In this document: in pieces, positions 7,741 through 16,348 of the stretch
Position numbering within the stretch: position 1 is the stretch's first letter
Layout: each line of letters begins with the position of its first letter
Source: Streptomyces sp. CB02058
Lineage (GTDB): Bacteria; Actinomycetota; Actinomycetes; Streptomycetales; Streptomycetaceae
NCBI RefSeq assembly: GCF_001905505.1
Contig: NZ_LIPG01000004.1
Span: 1-64,000, forward strand
Length of the DNA: 64,000 nucleotides
Reading direction: 5' to 3'
Made by a program: the position numbers and the translations under genes
Notes under the pieces: model-generated
What the model was told of the DNA's origin: nothing
The model's input: only the letters and a program-made list of their open reading frames with translations
Databases searched by the model: none

Positions 7741-8826
7741 TCAGCGGACCTGGACGGATGCGACCAGAGTGTTGAGGTCCGGCCAGAGCTTCTTGTTCGT
7801 CTCCGGCAGTACGACCCACAGCACCGAGGGGCGGACCCGCCCGGTGTCGACCACGAGGACCGCGTTCAGGTCCATCGTTGAGGGCACCCCGCGCTTGTGG
7901 AAGTGGATCTCGCTGACCAGCAGCCAGGCGTCATGTCCGTCGACCTTCAGTGGCTGCGAGGCGACGTCGACCAGGATCGCCTGGTCGCGGGGGTACTCGT
8001 AGCGCCGCCGCTCGTCCATCACCGCGCCCGCCACGCCCCGCAGCTCCCCGGTGCCGCCGGCCGCGGCCATGATGTCCTCGTCGACCTGCGTGGACTTCAC
8101 GAGTGCGCGCTGGCGCCCCTCCTGCTTGCGGGTGAAGCCGTCGAAGACCGGATCCAGCGTCTTGCTCCGGTCCCACGTGCCGCCCATCTCCGCGTACTCC
8201 AGGGAGGAGTCCGTGACGGTGCCGATGACCGGCGAGCCCTCGCCCGGGTAGTCGGGCACCTCGACGGTCCCGGTGAGCCGCCGCTCCTCGGGCAGCGGGG
8301 AGGCGCCGGGGGTGAGAGTGGGCACGGGGATGCCCCGCTGCGGGGCATCCGCGGTGCTGCCCGCGCAGGTGGCGGACGAGGAGTCCGGCGTGCTGTGCTC
8401 CTGCTGGACCACCTTGCCGCCGACCAGCACGGTACACGTGAGAGTGCCCCCTTCCTGGTCCTCGCGGCTGCTGACGTCCAGATAGAAGTCGGCGCCCGCC
8501 GCCAGCTCGACGGTCTTGCGGTACGGCAGGATGACGACCCCGTGGGGCTCGTGGTTGCCGTTCGCCTCCCCGACGGTGAGGTTCACCGAGGGGTGGTCGC
8601 CCGTCGCGATGTAGGTGACCTCGACCCGCCGGGATTCCTTGTCCGGGGATGCATCGTCGTCGCTCGGGTCGCCGACGGCCAGGGCCAGACCCACCGCGCC
8701 GAGCATGACCACCTCGAAGAGGATCACCAGGGCGCCGACCAGGTAGAACCCGCCCGGGATCCGGTCGAAGGTCTTCTTGCCGCGGCCGGAGTGGAACTCG
8801 CGTCTCGGCTGGGATGTCTGCGTCAT
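7741..8826 (-). CDS. Single-pass membrane protein with a large external domain
   Basis: A 361-residue protein. A basic cytoplasmic N-terminus of about 23 residues precedes one transmembrane helix (about 25-52). An Asp/Ser-rich linker and an external domain follow. Residues about 68-155 (VEVTYIATGD, then TLTCTVLVGGKVVQQE and SATCAG) resemble the small beta-sandwich of MmpS-like proteins with a cysteine pair. The C-terminal half (about 190-361) is not recognised. The gene starts 13 bases after the stop of the gene at 8840-9859, in the same direction, so the two membrane proteins are probably co-expressed and may work together. Confidence 0.7.
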   Translation of the reverse strand: MTQTSQPRREFHSGRGKKTFDRIPGGFYLVGALVILFEVVMLGAVGLALAVGDPSDDDASPDKESRRVEVTYIATGDHPSVNLTVGEANGNHEPHGVVILPYRKTVELAAGADFYLDVSSREDQEGGTLTCTVLVGGKVVQQEHSTPDSSSATCAGSTADAPQRGIPVPTLTPGASPLPEERRLTGTVEVPDYPGEGSPVIGTVTDSSLEYAEMGGTWDRSKTLDPVFDGFTRKQEGRQRALVKSTQVDEDIMAAAGGTGELRGVAGAVMDERRRYEYPRDQAILVDVASQPLKVDGHDAWLLVSEIHFHKRGVPSTMDLNAVLVVDTGRVRPSVLWVVLPETNKKLWPDLNTLVASVQVR

Positions 8827-8839
8827 GTCGTCCTCCCCC

Positions 8840-9859
8840 TCACGCCCGGCCGCTGTCGCCGGACCGGCGGTCGGCCGGCTCGTCGGCGAACCGCGTGGCC
8901 AGCAACCCCGCCTCCCGTGCCTCGTCCAGCATCCGGTGCAGGTCCTGGAGCCGGGACCGGTCGGCGAGCCCTTCGATCTCGGCGACGGCCAGCTCGTCCC
9001 GCACCGTGTTCACGACCAGCTCGTGCATGTCCTCGCCAAGTTGCTCCAGCTCTCTTACGGCCTCCCACTCGCGGTAAGCCGCGTCCGCCGCGCGGGTGTT
9101 CTCGGCGTACCGCTCCAGCGCCTCCACCCGCTCCTCCAGCGCGCTCGACGACAACCGCAGCGCCTGCCGCTGCGTCCGCAGCACCTCCTCCACCCGCGAG
9201 CCGGAGGCGTCCCCGGCAGCGGTGCGCACCTTCCGCGCCAGCCGGGTCAGCTCGGCCAGGCGCTGGGCGATCTCGTACTGCTGGGCCGGCAGTGTTACGT
9301 CGTTGGCGATGTCGTCCAGCAGCCCCTCCCGGTCGACCTGCGACTGGAGTACCGCAGTCACGGCGGCCTGGGCGCGCTCCATCCGGCGCAGCGGCGAGTG
9401 GCCCAGCAGCTCGCGCAGGGAGTCGTCGCCGAAGTCCTCGGCCAGGTAGTAGCGGCCGTGGCGCAGCCGGGCCACCCGCTGCCGCTCGTCGGTCCCGCAG
9501 CCGAGGACGACGATCAGCAGCCAGGCCAGCAGGTGCACGCCCACGACGGTCAGGATGAACGTCGTGGGCCCGAACTGAACCCCGACCCAGATCAGCCCCG
9601 CCTGCGCCGCGAGTCCGACGGCCAGGCCAAGCCACACGCCGATCAGCGTCCACAGGATGGTCACCGGCAGTAGCGCGCACACCGCGGAGACCCCCAGGGC
9701 CGTCCAGATGTCCGCCTTGGTGCGGCCGCCCAGCCCCGGCTCCTCGGGCAGCGGCAACGTGGCCGGGAAGAGCCCGTCGGCGGAATTTTCCAGCAACGCG
9801 CGCTCCGCGTCATCGAGGTCCGGATCCACCACCGGCCGCAGCGCAATGTCCTGCGCCAT
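8840..9859 (-). CDS. Membrane protein with a C-terminal coiled coil
   Basis: A 339-residue protein. After an acidic N-terminus there are about three transmembrane helices between residues 48 and 122 (ALGVSAVCALLPVTILWTLI, LAVGLAAQAGLIWVGVQF, FILTVVGVHLLAWLLIVVLG). A long, heptad-rich, Arg/Glu/Leu-rich region at about 150-320 probably forms a cytoplasmic coiled coil. No enzymatic motif is visible. It is followed after 13 bases by the single-pass membrane protein gene, which suggests an operon acting at the cell envelope. Function unknown. Confidence 0.7.
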   Translation of the reverse strand: MAQDIALRPVVDPDLDDAERALLENSADGLFPATLPLPEEPGLGGRTKADIWTALGVSAVCALLPVTILWTLIGVWLGLAVGLAAQAGLIWVGVQFGPTTFILTVVGVHLLAWLLIVVLGCGTDERQRVARLRHGRYYLAEDFGDDSLRELLGHSPLRRMERAQAAVTAVLQSQVDREGLLDDIANDVTLPAQQYEIAQRLAELTRLARKVRTAAGDASGSRVEEVLRTQRQALRLSSSALEERVEALERYAENTRAADAAYREWEAVRELEQLGEDMHELVVNTVRDELAVAEIEGLADRSRLQDLHRMLDEAREAGLLATRFADEPADRRSGDSGRA

Positions 9860-9929
9860 TCAGCAACACCCCCCACAGGTTGGGGAGATCGTGACACACG
9901 TCGAAGGGCTGGCCACGCCCACCCCTGTT

Positions 9930-10414
9930 CCCGGCCGCCGACTGAGACGGCGCGGACCCGACGACAAGCTGCCTTCGCCTCTTGCGCCGGCTGACGCCGC
10001 GGATGGAGTGCTCACGCATCACGCGGGCAACGCGGGGCGACCTCCAGCACCCGGCACAGCAAGACGATCGGATAGGTCGCCTTCTCCGCATGGATCAACC
10101 GGTACAGCTCGCTCACCGGGCGTTCTCCTTCACGAAGAAGGCCGTCGCTTTCTTTCAGAATCTCGATCGTCTGCTGCTGTTCGCGCACCTCCTTGCGCAC
10201 CGCCTTCAGCTCCTCGCGCTCGGCGCTGGTCAGCCCACCGGACGCGCCGTCGCCCCCGGTCCGCCTTCGCCCGTCGGTACCAGCCACGCAGGGACTCGGA
10301 ACTGATGCCGAGCTCCCGGGCAACAGCGGTGACCGTCTTGCCCGAGGAATCGACGAGTGCGATCGCGTCCCACTTGAACTTCTCGGTGTACCGCTTCGTG
10401 TACTTGCTTCCCAC
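9930..10414 (-). pseudogene. IS3-family transposase relic (orfA and orfB pieces)
   Basis: The minus strand begins MGSKYTKRYTEKFKWDAIAL, then VTAVARELGISSESLRGWYRR, an IS3-type orfA helix-turn-helix. After a frameshift it continues EELKAVRKEVREQQQTIEIL (leucine-zipper part of orfA), then LIHAEKATYPIVLLCRVLEV from the start of orfB. A further jump near 10020 gives MREHSIRGVSRRKRR, an internal orfB motif. The catalytic core is missing, so this is a collapsed copy. Confidence 0.75.
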
Positions 10415-10593
10415 CAGGTGCTACTTCCTCTGGAACCTCAAGATCACAGCCTCCAGGTGTCCACGATCAAGGGGAAGCTTCACCCCGCGGACCAGCCGCG
10501 ATCCTGCACTGCGCAGGGTGCGCCTTCCAGCCGCAGTGGTAGTGCAGTCGACATGCACGCAGATGTCCTCTGCAGGTCTCCGGTCCACAACTG

Positions 10594-11412
10594 TCACGGG
10601 CCGGGAGCGTCCTCGCTCCTCTCGTGCTCCCTCCGCCGCTTCCAGCCCTCCAGGGCCACCTCGGCGACCAGCCGGGTGCGCACCTCCTCCAGATGCTTCA
10701 TCGTGTAGTCACCAAGGTTCTCGTCGATGCCGTAGAGCGTTCCCCGCTCGGCTTCGATTTCCTCCTCCAGGAGGTCCAGGGCCTCCTGGAAGTCGCCGTT
10801 CAACTCCAGCGCACGGACCAGGTCCGTGCGTATGGACCGCGTCTGGTCCCTCCGCTGCCGGCCCAGGGCCTGGGACTCGGCATACAAGACTTGCAGCAGG
10901 CGCACTCCCTCGGCCGCTTCGCCGTTCTCGGCGAGGAACTGGGCCAGGCTCGCCCGCCAGCGGTGGGTGCTGACGTGGTCGGGGCCCAGCACCCTGGCGG
11001 AGTCGTCCACTCCTGCCCGCGCTTCGGCGACGGCGCCGTCCAGGTCACCGACCCTGCGGCGGCACCAAGCGAGTGACGATCGACACCCCAGGGTATCGGG
11101 GGCGTCGGCCCCGAACTCCGCGATTCGTTCAGCCACTTCCGCCTCGGCCAGCCGCAGGATCTCGGGGTGCCGCTCTTCGTGGAGGAGCCAGGTCAAGACC
11201 ATCGAGCGGACGGCGAGGGTGTCGGGGTGCCAGCGGCCCAACTCCCGGGTTAGGTACGCGACGTCCTCGTGCACGTCCGGCCAAGGCCGGGCCTCCGGCC
11301 GCTCCCCGTGCCGGAAACGGCGCCTGACCCGCCAGGTGCGGACACTGCGCCGCGGTGTGCGCTGCTTCTCAGACGTGCCCTGGTCGCTCCGACTCCCCCG
11401 CATCTCCGTCAT
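10594..11412 (-). CDS. Tetratricopeptide-repeat protein
   Basis: A 272-residue protein. Residues about 50-245 form paired helices of TPR_10/TPR_12 type, with the characteristic motif LGPDHVSTHRWRASLAQFL and its relatives (ELGRWHPDTLAVRSMVL, FGADAPDTLGCRSSLAW). Such repeats mediate protein contacts and in actinobacteria often accompany NB-ARC or CHAT proteins, none of which is seen here. The N-terminal 45 residues are basic and low in complexity, and the first 44 bases overlap the upstream gene, so the true start may be further in. It closes a run of small coupled genes and probably belongs to that operon. Confidence 0.7.
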   Translation of the reverse strand: MTEMRGSRSDQGTSEKQRTPRRSVRTWRVRRRFRHGERPEARPWPDVHEDVAYLTRELGRWHPDTLAVRSMVLTWLLHEERHPEILRLAEAEVAERIAEFGADAPDTLGCRSSLAWCRRRVGDLDGAVAEARAGVDDSARVLGPDHVSTHRWRASLAQFLAENGEAAEGVRLLQVLYAESQALGRQRRDQTRSIRTDLVRALELNGDFQEALDLLEEEIEAERGTLYGIDENLGDYTMKHLEEVRTRLVAEVALEGWKRRREHERSEDAPGP

Positions 11413-11668
11413 CAGAACCCGCCTCCGCTGTCCATCCGCGTCTCCTCGTCCTTGGCTCGTACTCGCTGCGCCAGGTCCAGCAGGTCACGCTTCTCTGTGC
11501 TGACGGCCCCTCGACCGGGTGCGCCGGGAGCCGGCGGTAGTACGCCGCGAACCGGTCACGACGCATCGGCCAGCAGCGTCGCACAAGCTGGCCCCGTGGC
11601 GCCCCCATAAATGCCCACAGCACCAGACAGCACCACGCGCCGCTCACGATGAGCCGCCGCTGGTCCAC
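11369..11668 (-). CDS. Small hypothetical membrane protein
   Basis: A 99-residue reading frame starting GTG 11668. The start overlaps the stop of the gene before it in the arrangement TAGTG, with GGAG just upstream, so it is likely translated by coupling. Residues about 5-22 (LIVSGAWCCLVLWAFMG) could span the membrane; the rest is basic and rich in Arg and Trp. No family recognised. Its last 44 bases overlap the annotated start of the TPR gene. Confidence 0.45.
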   Translation of the reverse strand: MDQRRLIVSGAWCCLVLWAFMGAPRGQLVRRCWPMRRDRFAAYYRRLPAHPVEGPSAQRSVTCWTWRSEYEPRTRRRGWTAEAGSDDGDAGESERPGHV

Positions 11669-11853
11669 TACTCCTGTCGCAGGAAGACCACCTGGACGGA
11701 GGTCCAGAAGGTGAACAGAAGCAGGGTCACGAACGCGGCGCCTGCGAGTGAGGCCCTTGTGCGCAGCGACCAACGCGGCACCTTGAGATCCTCGGCCTGC
11801 GGGAAGGCGTCGCGCCTCCGCTCGTAGTCCGTCTTCCGCGATAGTCTTTTCAC
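11668..11853 (-). CDS. Small single-pass membrane protein
   Basis: A 61-residue protein starting GTG 11853. A charged N-terminus of about 33 residues precedes one hydrophobic helix (about 34-52, AGAAFVTLLLFTFWTSVQV), and the chain ends FLRQE. The stop TAG overlaps the next GTG by one base. The preceding frame ends with TGA inside the GTGA of this start. Such couplings argue that the run of short frames is genuinely translated. Function unknown. Confidence 0.55.
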   Translation of the reverse strand: MKRLSRKTDYERRRDAFPQAEDLKVPRWSLRTRASLAGAAFVTLLLFTFWTSVQVVFLRQE

Positions 11854-12040
11854 AGGAAGACGACCCTCTGACTCAACTCCGCGCCCCCTGTTCTCCGGAA
11901 GCCCGTCGATTCCTTCCCTTCCCAGACGACATCCACGAAGCCTTCCTCACCCCCGGATACGCGCTCATCTGCTGGAGGCGTCTTGCCGCAGCACGACCGT
12001 GGCCGGTACCTGCAGGAGATGATCCGTGATGTACGGGAGC
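11850..12040 (-). CDS. Possible small coupled gene, 5' end unresolved
   Basis: A minus frame ending at 11850 (EEGFVDVVWEGKESTGFRRT, then AELSQRVVFL) has coding-like composition and its TGA overlaps the next GTG as GTGA. Upstream of about 11960 the same frame turns Arg/Cys-rich, while another frame (GLPYITDHLLQVPATVVLRQ) looks better. This suggests a frameshift or an incorrect start, and I cannot place the start. Confidence 0.25.
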
Positions 12041-12043
12041 CCG

Positions 12044-12751
12044 TCAGTGCACGCGATCCCCACACGACGCCGGAAACAGCAAGGCACCTGGCGGTAGTTC
12101 GCCCGGGTGACGTGCGATCACCCGCAAGCATGCTTCCCGAGAGCCGTCCGCGGGTGGGTACTCAAGGGTGAGTTCGCGCAGCATGGTGATGTCGCCAGCA
12201 AGATGCATTTCCGCAGCGTGCACGCCGCCGGGGAGACAGCCGGCCAAGATACCGAAGGCTGCTGTGTCATTGTTTTCGGCGACACACTCGCCGATCTCGA
12301 AGCTCCAGTGGGATGCCGCGTCGGCCAGTAAGGCCTTGCCCCTTTTGCCCAGCCCGGCAAGGAGGTCGGTGCGATCTCGCAGATGGTGGGCGATGGCACA
12401 GCAGATGGGCACCGCGGTGCCGCCAGGAACCGCCACCCTCGTGTACCCGGCATGCGGATGGCACGACAGAGCCTCATCAAGCAGCCCCAACGCGGTGTCC
12501 TGTGCCGCCGGGTGACCCCGCTGGGCGATGTCCAGGAGAAGTGGGGTCGCCATCACAGCCGCTGGGAACACCGCGCCGCTGTGCCCATGAACAATTCCAC
12601 CGCCGCCGAGCTGCGAACCGGCTTCGGCCGCCTGCACCAAGTTCGCGGCCTCGAAAAGGGCACGAAGACCACGGGCAACACGCTCCGGTTCGTACCAGTC
12701 GGGATGGCCCGGTACAGAGCCCCAGTCCACGGCGTCGATCTCATCCAGCAC
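12044..12751 (-). CDS. HEAT-like hypothetical protein
   Basis: A 235-residue protein beginning MLDEIDAVDWGSVPGHPDWY. It is followed by alternating helices (VARGLRALFEAANLVQAAEA, VFPAAVMATPLLLDIAQRG, AAQDTALGLLDEALSC, AVPICCAIAHHLRDRTDLL). This pattern matches a common actinobacterial family of short HEAT-like repeat proteins that begin with MLDEIDAVxW. No catalytic motif is visible. In other genomes such proteins sit near SMI1/KNR4 or toxin-immunity genes, but no such partner is visible here. It probably starts the downstream run of small coupled genes. Confidence 0.65.
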   Translation of the reverse strand: MLDEIDAVDWGSVPGHPDWYEPERVARGLRALFEAANLVQAAEAGSQLGGGGIVHGHSGAVFPAAVMATPLLLDIAQRGHPAAQDTALGLLDEALSCHPHAGYTRVAVPGGTAVPICCAIAHHLRDRTDLLAGLGKRGKALLADAASHWSFEIGECVAENNDTAAFGILAGCLPGGVHAAEMHLAGDITMLRELTLEYPPADGSREACLRVIARHPGELPPGALLFPASCGDRVH

Positions 12752-12833
12752 GGCAGCATCCTCGCACGCGGCCGCTGGACACCGTCCAACCCCAACGAGG
12801 CCTTGAGGGTCATTCCGTGAGAGGTTCTGAGTG

Positions 12834-13190
12834 TCAGGCCCGGGTCGGGCGCACGCATGCGCCTGGAGCCGCAGCGGTGATGTGCTTCTCGGCGTAGGGG
12901 TCGACTGACGCCCATTTCTTGGTCTTCTTCAGGTCCTCGTAGAAGAGCGGATGGATGAATCCGTCGGCAGGTGCGGTGCAATCGTCGTTGATTATCGCCG
13001 TCGTGTGTGTCTGCGGGTGCAGCTTTCCGTCACGGACGAGGGTGTCGAGCTGCCGGTGGACGACCACCCTGGCGACCTCAAGGCCATGTGGGTTGATCTG
13101 CTTGGCACCGCCCGTCTTCACCAGCGCGTGGACGAGGGTGTAGTCGGCCTGCACCGATAGCTCGCCCGACGGTGTGACCTCGTACGTCAT
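12834..13190 (-). CDS. Hypothetical protein, translationally coupled
   Basis: A 118-residue protein with no recognised family. The ATG at 13190 overlaps the TGA of the preceding small gene as ATGA, so the pair is translated by coupling. The sequence has a central helical part (LVHALVKTGGAKQINPHGLE) and a C-terminal Lys-rich part. There is no signal peptide or membrane helix. Located in an accessory stretch between transposon relics and regulators. Confidence 0.55.
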   Translation of the reverse strand: MTYEVTPSGELSVQADYTLVHALVKTGGAKQINPHGLEVARVVVHRQLDTLVRDGKLHPQTHTTAIINDDCTAPADGFIHPLFYEDLKKTKKWASVDPYAEKHITAAAPGACVRPTRA

Positions 13191-13315
13191 CGTGCCGCCC
13201 CGAGTATCGCCCTGCGACGTCGGGTTGCCCGCTCCCGCCTGAGCGTTTCCTCACGGCCTGGAGCGTTCTGCTCCGCGCGCAGGCGGGCTGCGAAATCCGC
13301 AGGATCGATCGACAT
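13187..13315 (-). CDS. Very small basic protein
   Basis: A 42-residue protein (MSIDPADFAARLRAEQNAPG at the start, Arg-rich helix after) whose TGA overlaps the ATG of the 118-residue gene by four bases. The amphipathic, Arg/Glu-rich composition suggests a single helix. The coupling is the main support for it being real; the longer frame upstream of 13315 lacks coding character. Confidence 0.5.
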   Translation of the reverse strand: MSIDPADFAARLRAEQNAPGREETLRRERATRRRRAILGAAR

Positions 13316-13696
13316 GCTTCCTCTCCCCCACCGCGCCGTCCCCACAGCGCGCCTGAGGGCAGAGCCTCTCACACGCCGATCATTCCTGACCTCGAGGCTC
13401 CCTTTGCTGCGGCGGGGCGGCAGGAGACCGCCTCCGAGGCAGTCATCTCCACCCTCTTCGAGAACGTCACGGCAGCGCAGGGCACCTGAACTCCACCACG
13501 GGCCGCCGCAGGCCTGGCTCACGGGACGCGTCGGCGGTCCCGCGTTTCGCCTCGGCGGACTGAGAGCTCTGACCACCATGCGATCGTCCACGCCCGAAGC
13601 CGTGTCCCACGTGCCCGCACGTAGTTGCTCCAAGTAGCAGCGATCCTTTGATGTGCCCAGATCCGCGGTGCTCGCGGCCGTCGTGCAGCAGTTCCG
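13316..13696. other. Intergenic stretch
   Basis: No gene, repeat or dyad could be supported in these 381 bases. It must hold the promoter for the small coupled pair reading left and the 3' end region of the MmyB-type regulator. Confidence 0.4.
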
Positions 13697-14632
13697 TCAC
13701 GTGCCCGGACTCGGCGAAGGCGCGGATCCGGAATTCGGGCCGGCGGAGTCCCGCACAGTCGGGGAGTTGTCCTCGGTGGCGGCGAGCGAGGCGAGCAGCC
13801 GCAGGCCTTCCTCGGAGGGTGAGCCGGGTTCGGCGGTGTAGATGGTCATGTGGAGGCCGAGGTCGGCGGACAGGTCCAGGGTTTCGTAGGCGAGGATGAG
13901 CTCGCCGATGGCGGAATGCTGGAACCGTTTCGTGCCGGTGCCGTGGCGGCGGACGTTGTGGGCGCCCCAGCGGGTGCTGAACTCCTCCACCCGGGTGGAC
14001 AGCTCGCCGACAAGGTCATGCAGGTCCTTGTCGTAGGGGTTGCGGCCGGCCTGGGCGTGGAGGTTGGCGACGGCCATGTCGGCGAACAGGTCCCAGTCCG
14101 GGTAGAAGCGGCGTGAGGCGGGGTCGAGGAACTGGAAGCGGGCGAGGTTCTGCTGATTGGCCGGGTTCGCGAACAGGTCGGTGTAGAAGGCGCGGGCGAG
14201 TGGGTTCGAGGCGAGGATGTCCAGTCGGCCGTTGCACACCACTGCTGGCCCGGCCGTGATGGCGTCGAGCGTCCACTGAAGGCTGCGGTGGACCTGCTCT
14301 CGGCCCTTGGTGCGGCGCCGGGGGCGGGTGAGGACGTCGGTGCCGTCGGCGGCGTGGGCCAGGTTCAGCAGGTGAGCGCGCTCGGCATCGTCGAGCTGCA
14401 GGACGCGGGCGACGGCTTCGAGGACGGCGGGTGACACGCCGGCGAGATTGCCGCGCTCCAGTTTGGCGTAGTACTCGACGCTCATGTCCGCCAGAGCCGC
14501 GACCTCGCTGCGGCGCAGTCCGGGGACGCGTCGGCGGGCGCCGGTGGGCAGCCCGGCCTGCTCGGGGCTGATCTTCGCTCGCCGCGAGGTGAGGAACTCG
14601 CGGACTTCCTCACGGTTGTCCATGCCCTTCAC
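13697..14632 (-). CDS. XRE-family regulator with MmyB-like ligand domain
   Basis: A 311-residue protein. Residues about 8-75 form an XRE helix-turn-helix with the signature VPGLRRSEVAALADMSVEYYAKLERGN. Residues about 105-285 form the MmyB-like PAS-type ligand domain (QWTLDAITAGPAVVCNGRLDIL, NPLARAFYTDLF, then RRFYPDWDLFADMAVANLHA). Family members typically repress or activate an adjacent divergent dehydrogenase or SDR gene in response to a small hydrophobic ligand. Here it is divergent from an alcohol dehydrogenase gene at 14889 with a dyad in the space between. The tail past residue 290 is Ser/Pro-rich and disordered. Confidence 0.88.
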   Translation of the reverse strand: MKGMDNREEVREFLTSRRAKISPEQAGLPTGARRRVPGLRRSEVAALADMSVEYYAKLERGNLAGVSPAVLEAVARVLQLDDAERAHLLNLAHAADGTDVLTRPRRRTKGREQVHRSLQWTLDAITAGPAVVCNGRLDILASNPLARAFYTDLFANPANQQNLARFQFLDPASRRFYPDWDLFADMAVANLHAQAGRNPYDKDLHDLVGELSTRVEEFSTRWGAHNVRRHGTGTKRFQHSAIGELILAYETLDLSADLGLHMTIYTAEPGSPSEEGLRLLASLAATEDNSPTVRDSAGPNSGSAPSPSPGT

Positions 14633-14650
14633 GTTACGGCGTGACCGGTA

Positions 14651-14681
14651 TGAGAGGGATGCACTGGCAGTACACCTCTCA
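14651..14681. promoter_or_regulatory. Candidate operator between the MmyB-type regulator and the dehydrogenase
   Basis: TGAGAGG at 14651-14657 and its exact complement CCTCTCA at 14675-14681 flank an inner partial dyad TGCACTG / CAGTACA. It lies 19 bases upstream of the regulator's ATG, where an autoregulatory site is expected. Confidence 0.5.
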
Positions 14682-14888
14682 CTGGTAACTCGCTGCGTAC
14701 GCGAAAGGGCGGTTTCCTTGAGAGCAGGCAGCCCCCGAGCGGCGGGTGCGCCCTCAGGGGCAGCACCGCCGGTAACCGCAGCAGTACGTTCTCGTGTCTG
14801 CGCCGGCGACTGCCTGCCCTGGCCCGCGGCGGCCGGACTGCCGCCCGGACCACGCCCCTGTGATTACGGCATGTAAGGAACCAATCTG

Positions 14889-15904
14889 ATGCGCGGAGCA
14901 GTGATCCACGCCCCCGGCGACATCCGTTTCGAGACCCTCGACGACCCGAAGATCCTCAAGCCGACCGATGCGATCATTCGCACTGCCGTCACCTGCGTGT
15001 GCGGCTCGGACCTGTGGCCCTATCGCGGCGCGGAGCCGACCGAGCAGGCCCACCCCATGGGCCACGAGTACGTCGGCTTTGTCGAGGAGGTCGGATCCGA
15101 GGTCAGTGCGGTCAGGCCGGGCCAGTTCGTCGTCGGTTCGTTCGCGACCTCGGACAACACCTGCGCCCACTGCGCAACGGCTTCCCGTCGAACTGTCTGA
15201 ACCGTGAGTTCATGTCGACCTGCCAGGCCGACTACGTTCGCATCCCCAACGCCCAGGGCACCCTGGTCGCCACGGACGGGGTGCCGGACGAGAAGTTCTG
15301 GCCCGGCCTGCTGGCCGTCTCGGACGTCATGGGCACCGGCTGGTGGGCCGCGGACGCGGCCGAGGTGAAGCCCGGCTCCACCGTGGTCGTGGTCGGTGAT
15401 GGCGCGGTCGGCCTGTGCGCCGTGATCGCGGCCAAGGCGATGGGCGCCGAGCGGATCATCGCCATGTCACGCCACGCCTCCCGGCAGAAGCTGGCGCGTG
15501 CATTCGGTGCGACCGACATCGTCACCGAGCGTGGCGAGGACGGCGTGGCCCGGATCAAGGAGATGACCGGCGGGATCGGCGCCGACTCCGTCCTGGAGTG
15601 CGTGGGCACCGCCCTGGCCATGAGCCAGGCGCTGCGCTCCGCACGCCCCGGCGGCAACGTGGGCTTCGTCGGTGTCCCGCACGAGGTCGCCGTCGACGGA
15701 CAGGAACTGTTCTTCTCCCACGTCGGCCTGCGCGGCGGCCCCGCCCCGGTGCGCCGCTATCTGCCCGACCTCATCGAGCGCGTCCTGACCGGTGCGATCG
15801 ATCCGGGCAAGGTCTTCGACCTCACCCTCCCGCTGGACCAGGTCGCCGAGGGCTACAGGGCGATGGATGAACGCCGCGCCGTCAAGACCCTCCTCAAGCC
15901 CTGA
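14889..15904 (+). pseudogene. Zinc-dependent alcohol dehydrogenase, split by a one-base frameshift
   Basis: The first frame (from ATG 14889 after AAGGA) encodes the GroES-like domain with the catalytic zinc ligands CGSDLWPYRG and GHEYVGFVEEVG. It breaks after DNTCAHC at about 15175. The second frame continues exactly where the family would (RNGFPSNCLNREFMSTCQADYVRIP) through the Rossmann domain (VVVVGDGAVGLCAV) to 15904. One missing C in what should be TGC-CGC-AAC explains the shift. The joined product would be about 338 residues of an NAD(P)-dependent, zinc-type medium-chain dehydrogenase. It may be a true pseudogene or a sequencing error. The cupin gene follows after 33 bases. Confidence 0.8.
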
Positions 15905-15937
15905 GCCTCATCCACCTCCAGAAAGAGGAGACACACC

Positions 15938-16348
15938 TTGCAGATCACCCGAAGCTCGATCAACACCGCCAAGGGCCCCGCGGACTGGTTCACCGGCGAC
16001 GTCTACATCGACGCCGTCGCCGCGGCCCCGGAGCCCTCGCGCGTCAGCGCCAACCTCGTGCACTTCATGCCCGGCGCCCGCACCCACTGGCACCGTCACC
16101 CGCTGAGCCAGACCGTTTTCGTGACCGAGGGCGTCGGCCTGTGCCGGCGCCGCGGGGGCCCCATCGAGGTCATCCGGCCCGGTGACCGCGTCCTGTTCGA
16201 GGCCGACGAGGAGCACTGGCACGGCGCCGCGCCGAACCGTCTCATGGTCCACCTGGCCATCAACGAAGCGGACGCCGACCACGACGTCGTGCACTGGCTG
16301 ACCCCCGTCACCGACGAGGAGTACGCAGCCGCCCCCGCCACCGACTGA
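15938..16348 (+). CDS. Cupin-domain protein (QdoI/mandelonitrile-lyase-like)
   Basis: A 136-residue cupin with TTG start 15938 preceded by AAGAGGAG. Motif 1 is GARTHWHRHPLSQTVFVTEG (HxH...), and motif 2 is FEADEEHWHGAAPNRLMVH. The N-terminal FTGDVYIDAV and the motif spacing match a group of small Mn or Fe cupins annotated as quercetin-dioxygenase-like or hydroxynitrile lyase-like. It lies 33 bases after the dehydrogenase, so the two form one transcription unit, probably controlled by the divergent MmyB-type regulator. Substrate unknown. Confidence 0.8.
   Translation: MQITRSSINTAKGPADWFTGDVYIDAVAAAPEPSRVSANLVHFMPGARTHWHRHPLSQTVFVTEGVGLCRRRGGPIEVIRPGDRVLFEADEEHWHGAAPNRLMVHLAINEADADHDVVHWLTPVTDEEYAAAPATD

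Noticed and set aside
7897..9558. Plus-strand open frame of 553 codons
   Set aside because: It is antisense to two membrane-protein genes and is Arg/Pro/Ala-rich; the minus-strand frames have signal and membrane segments and proper starts.
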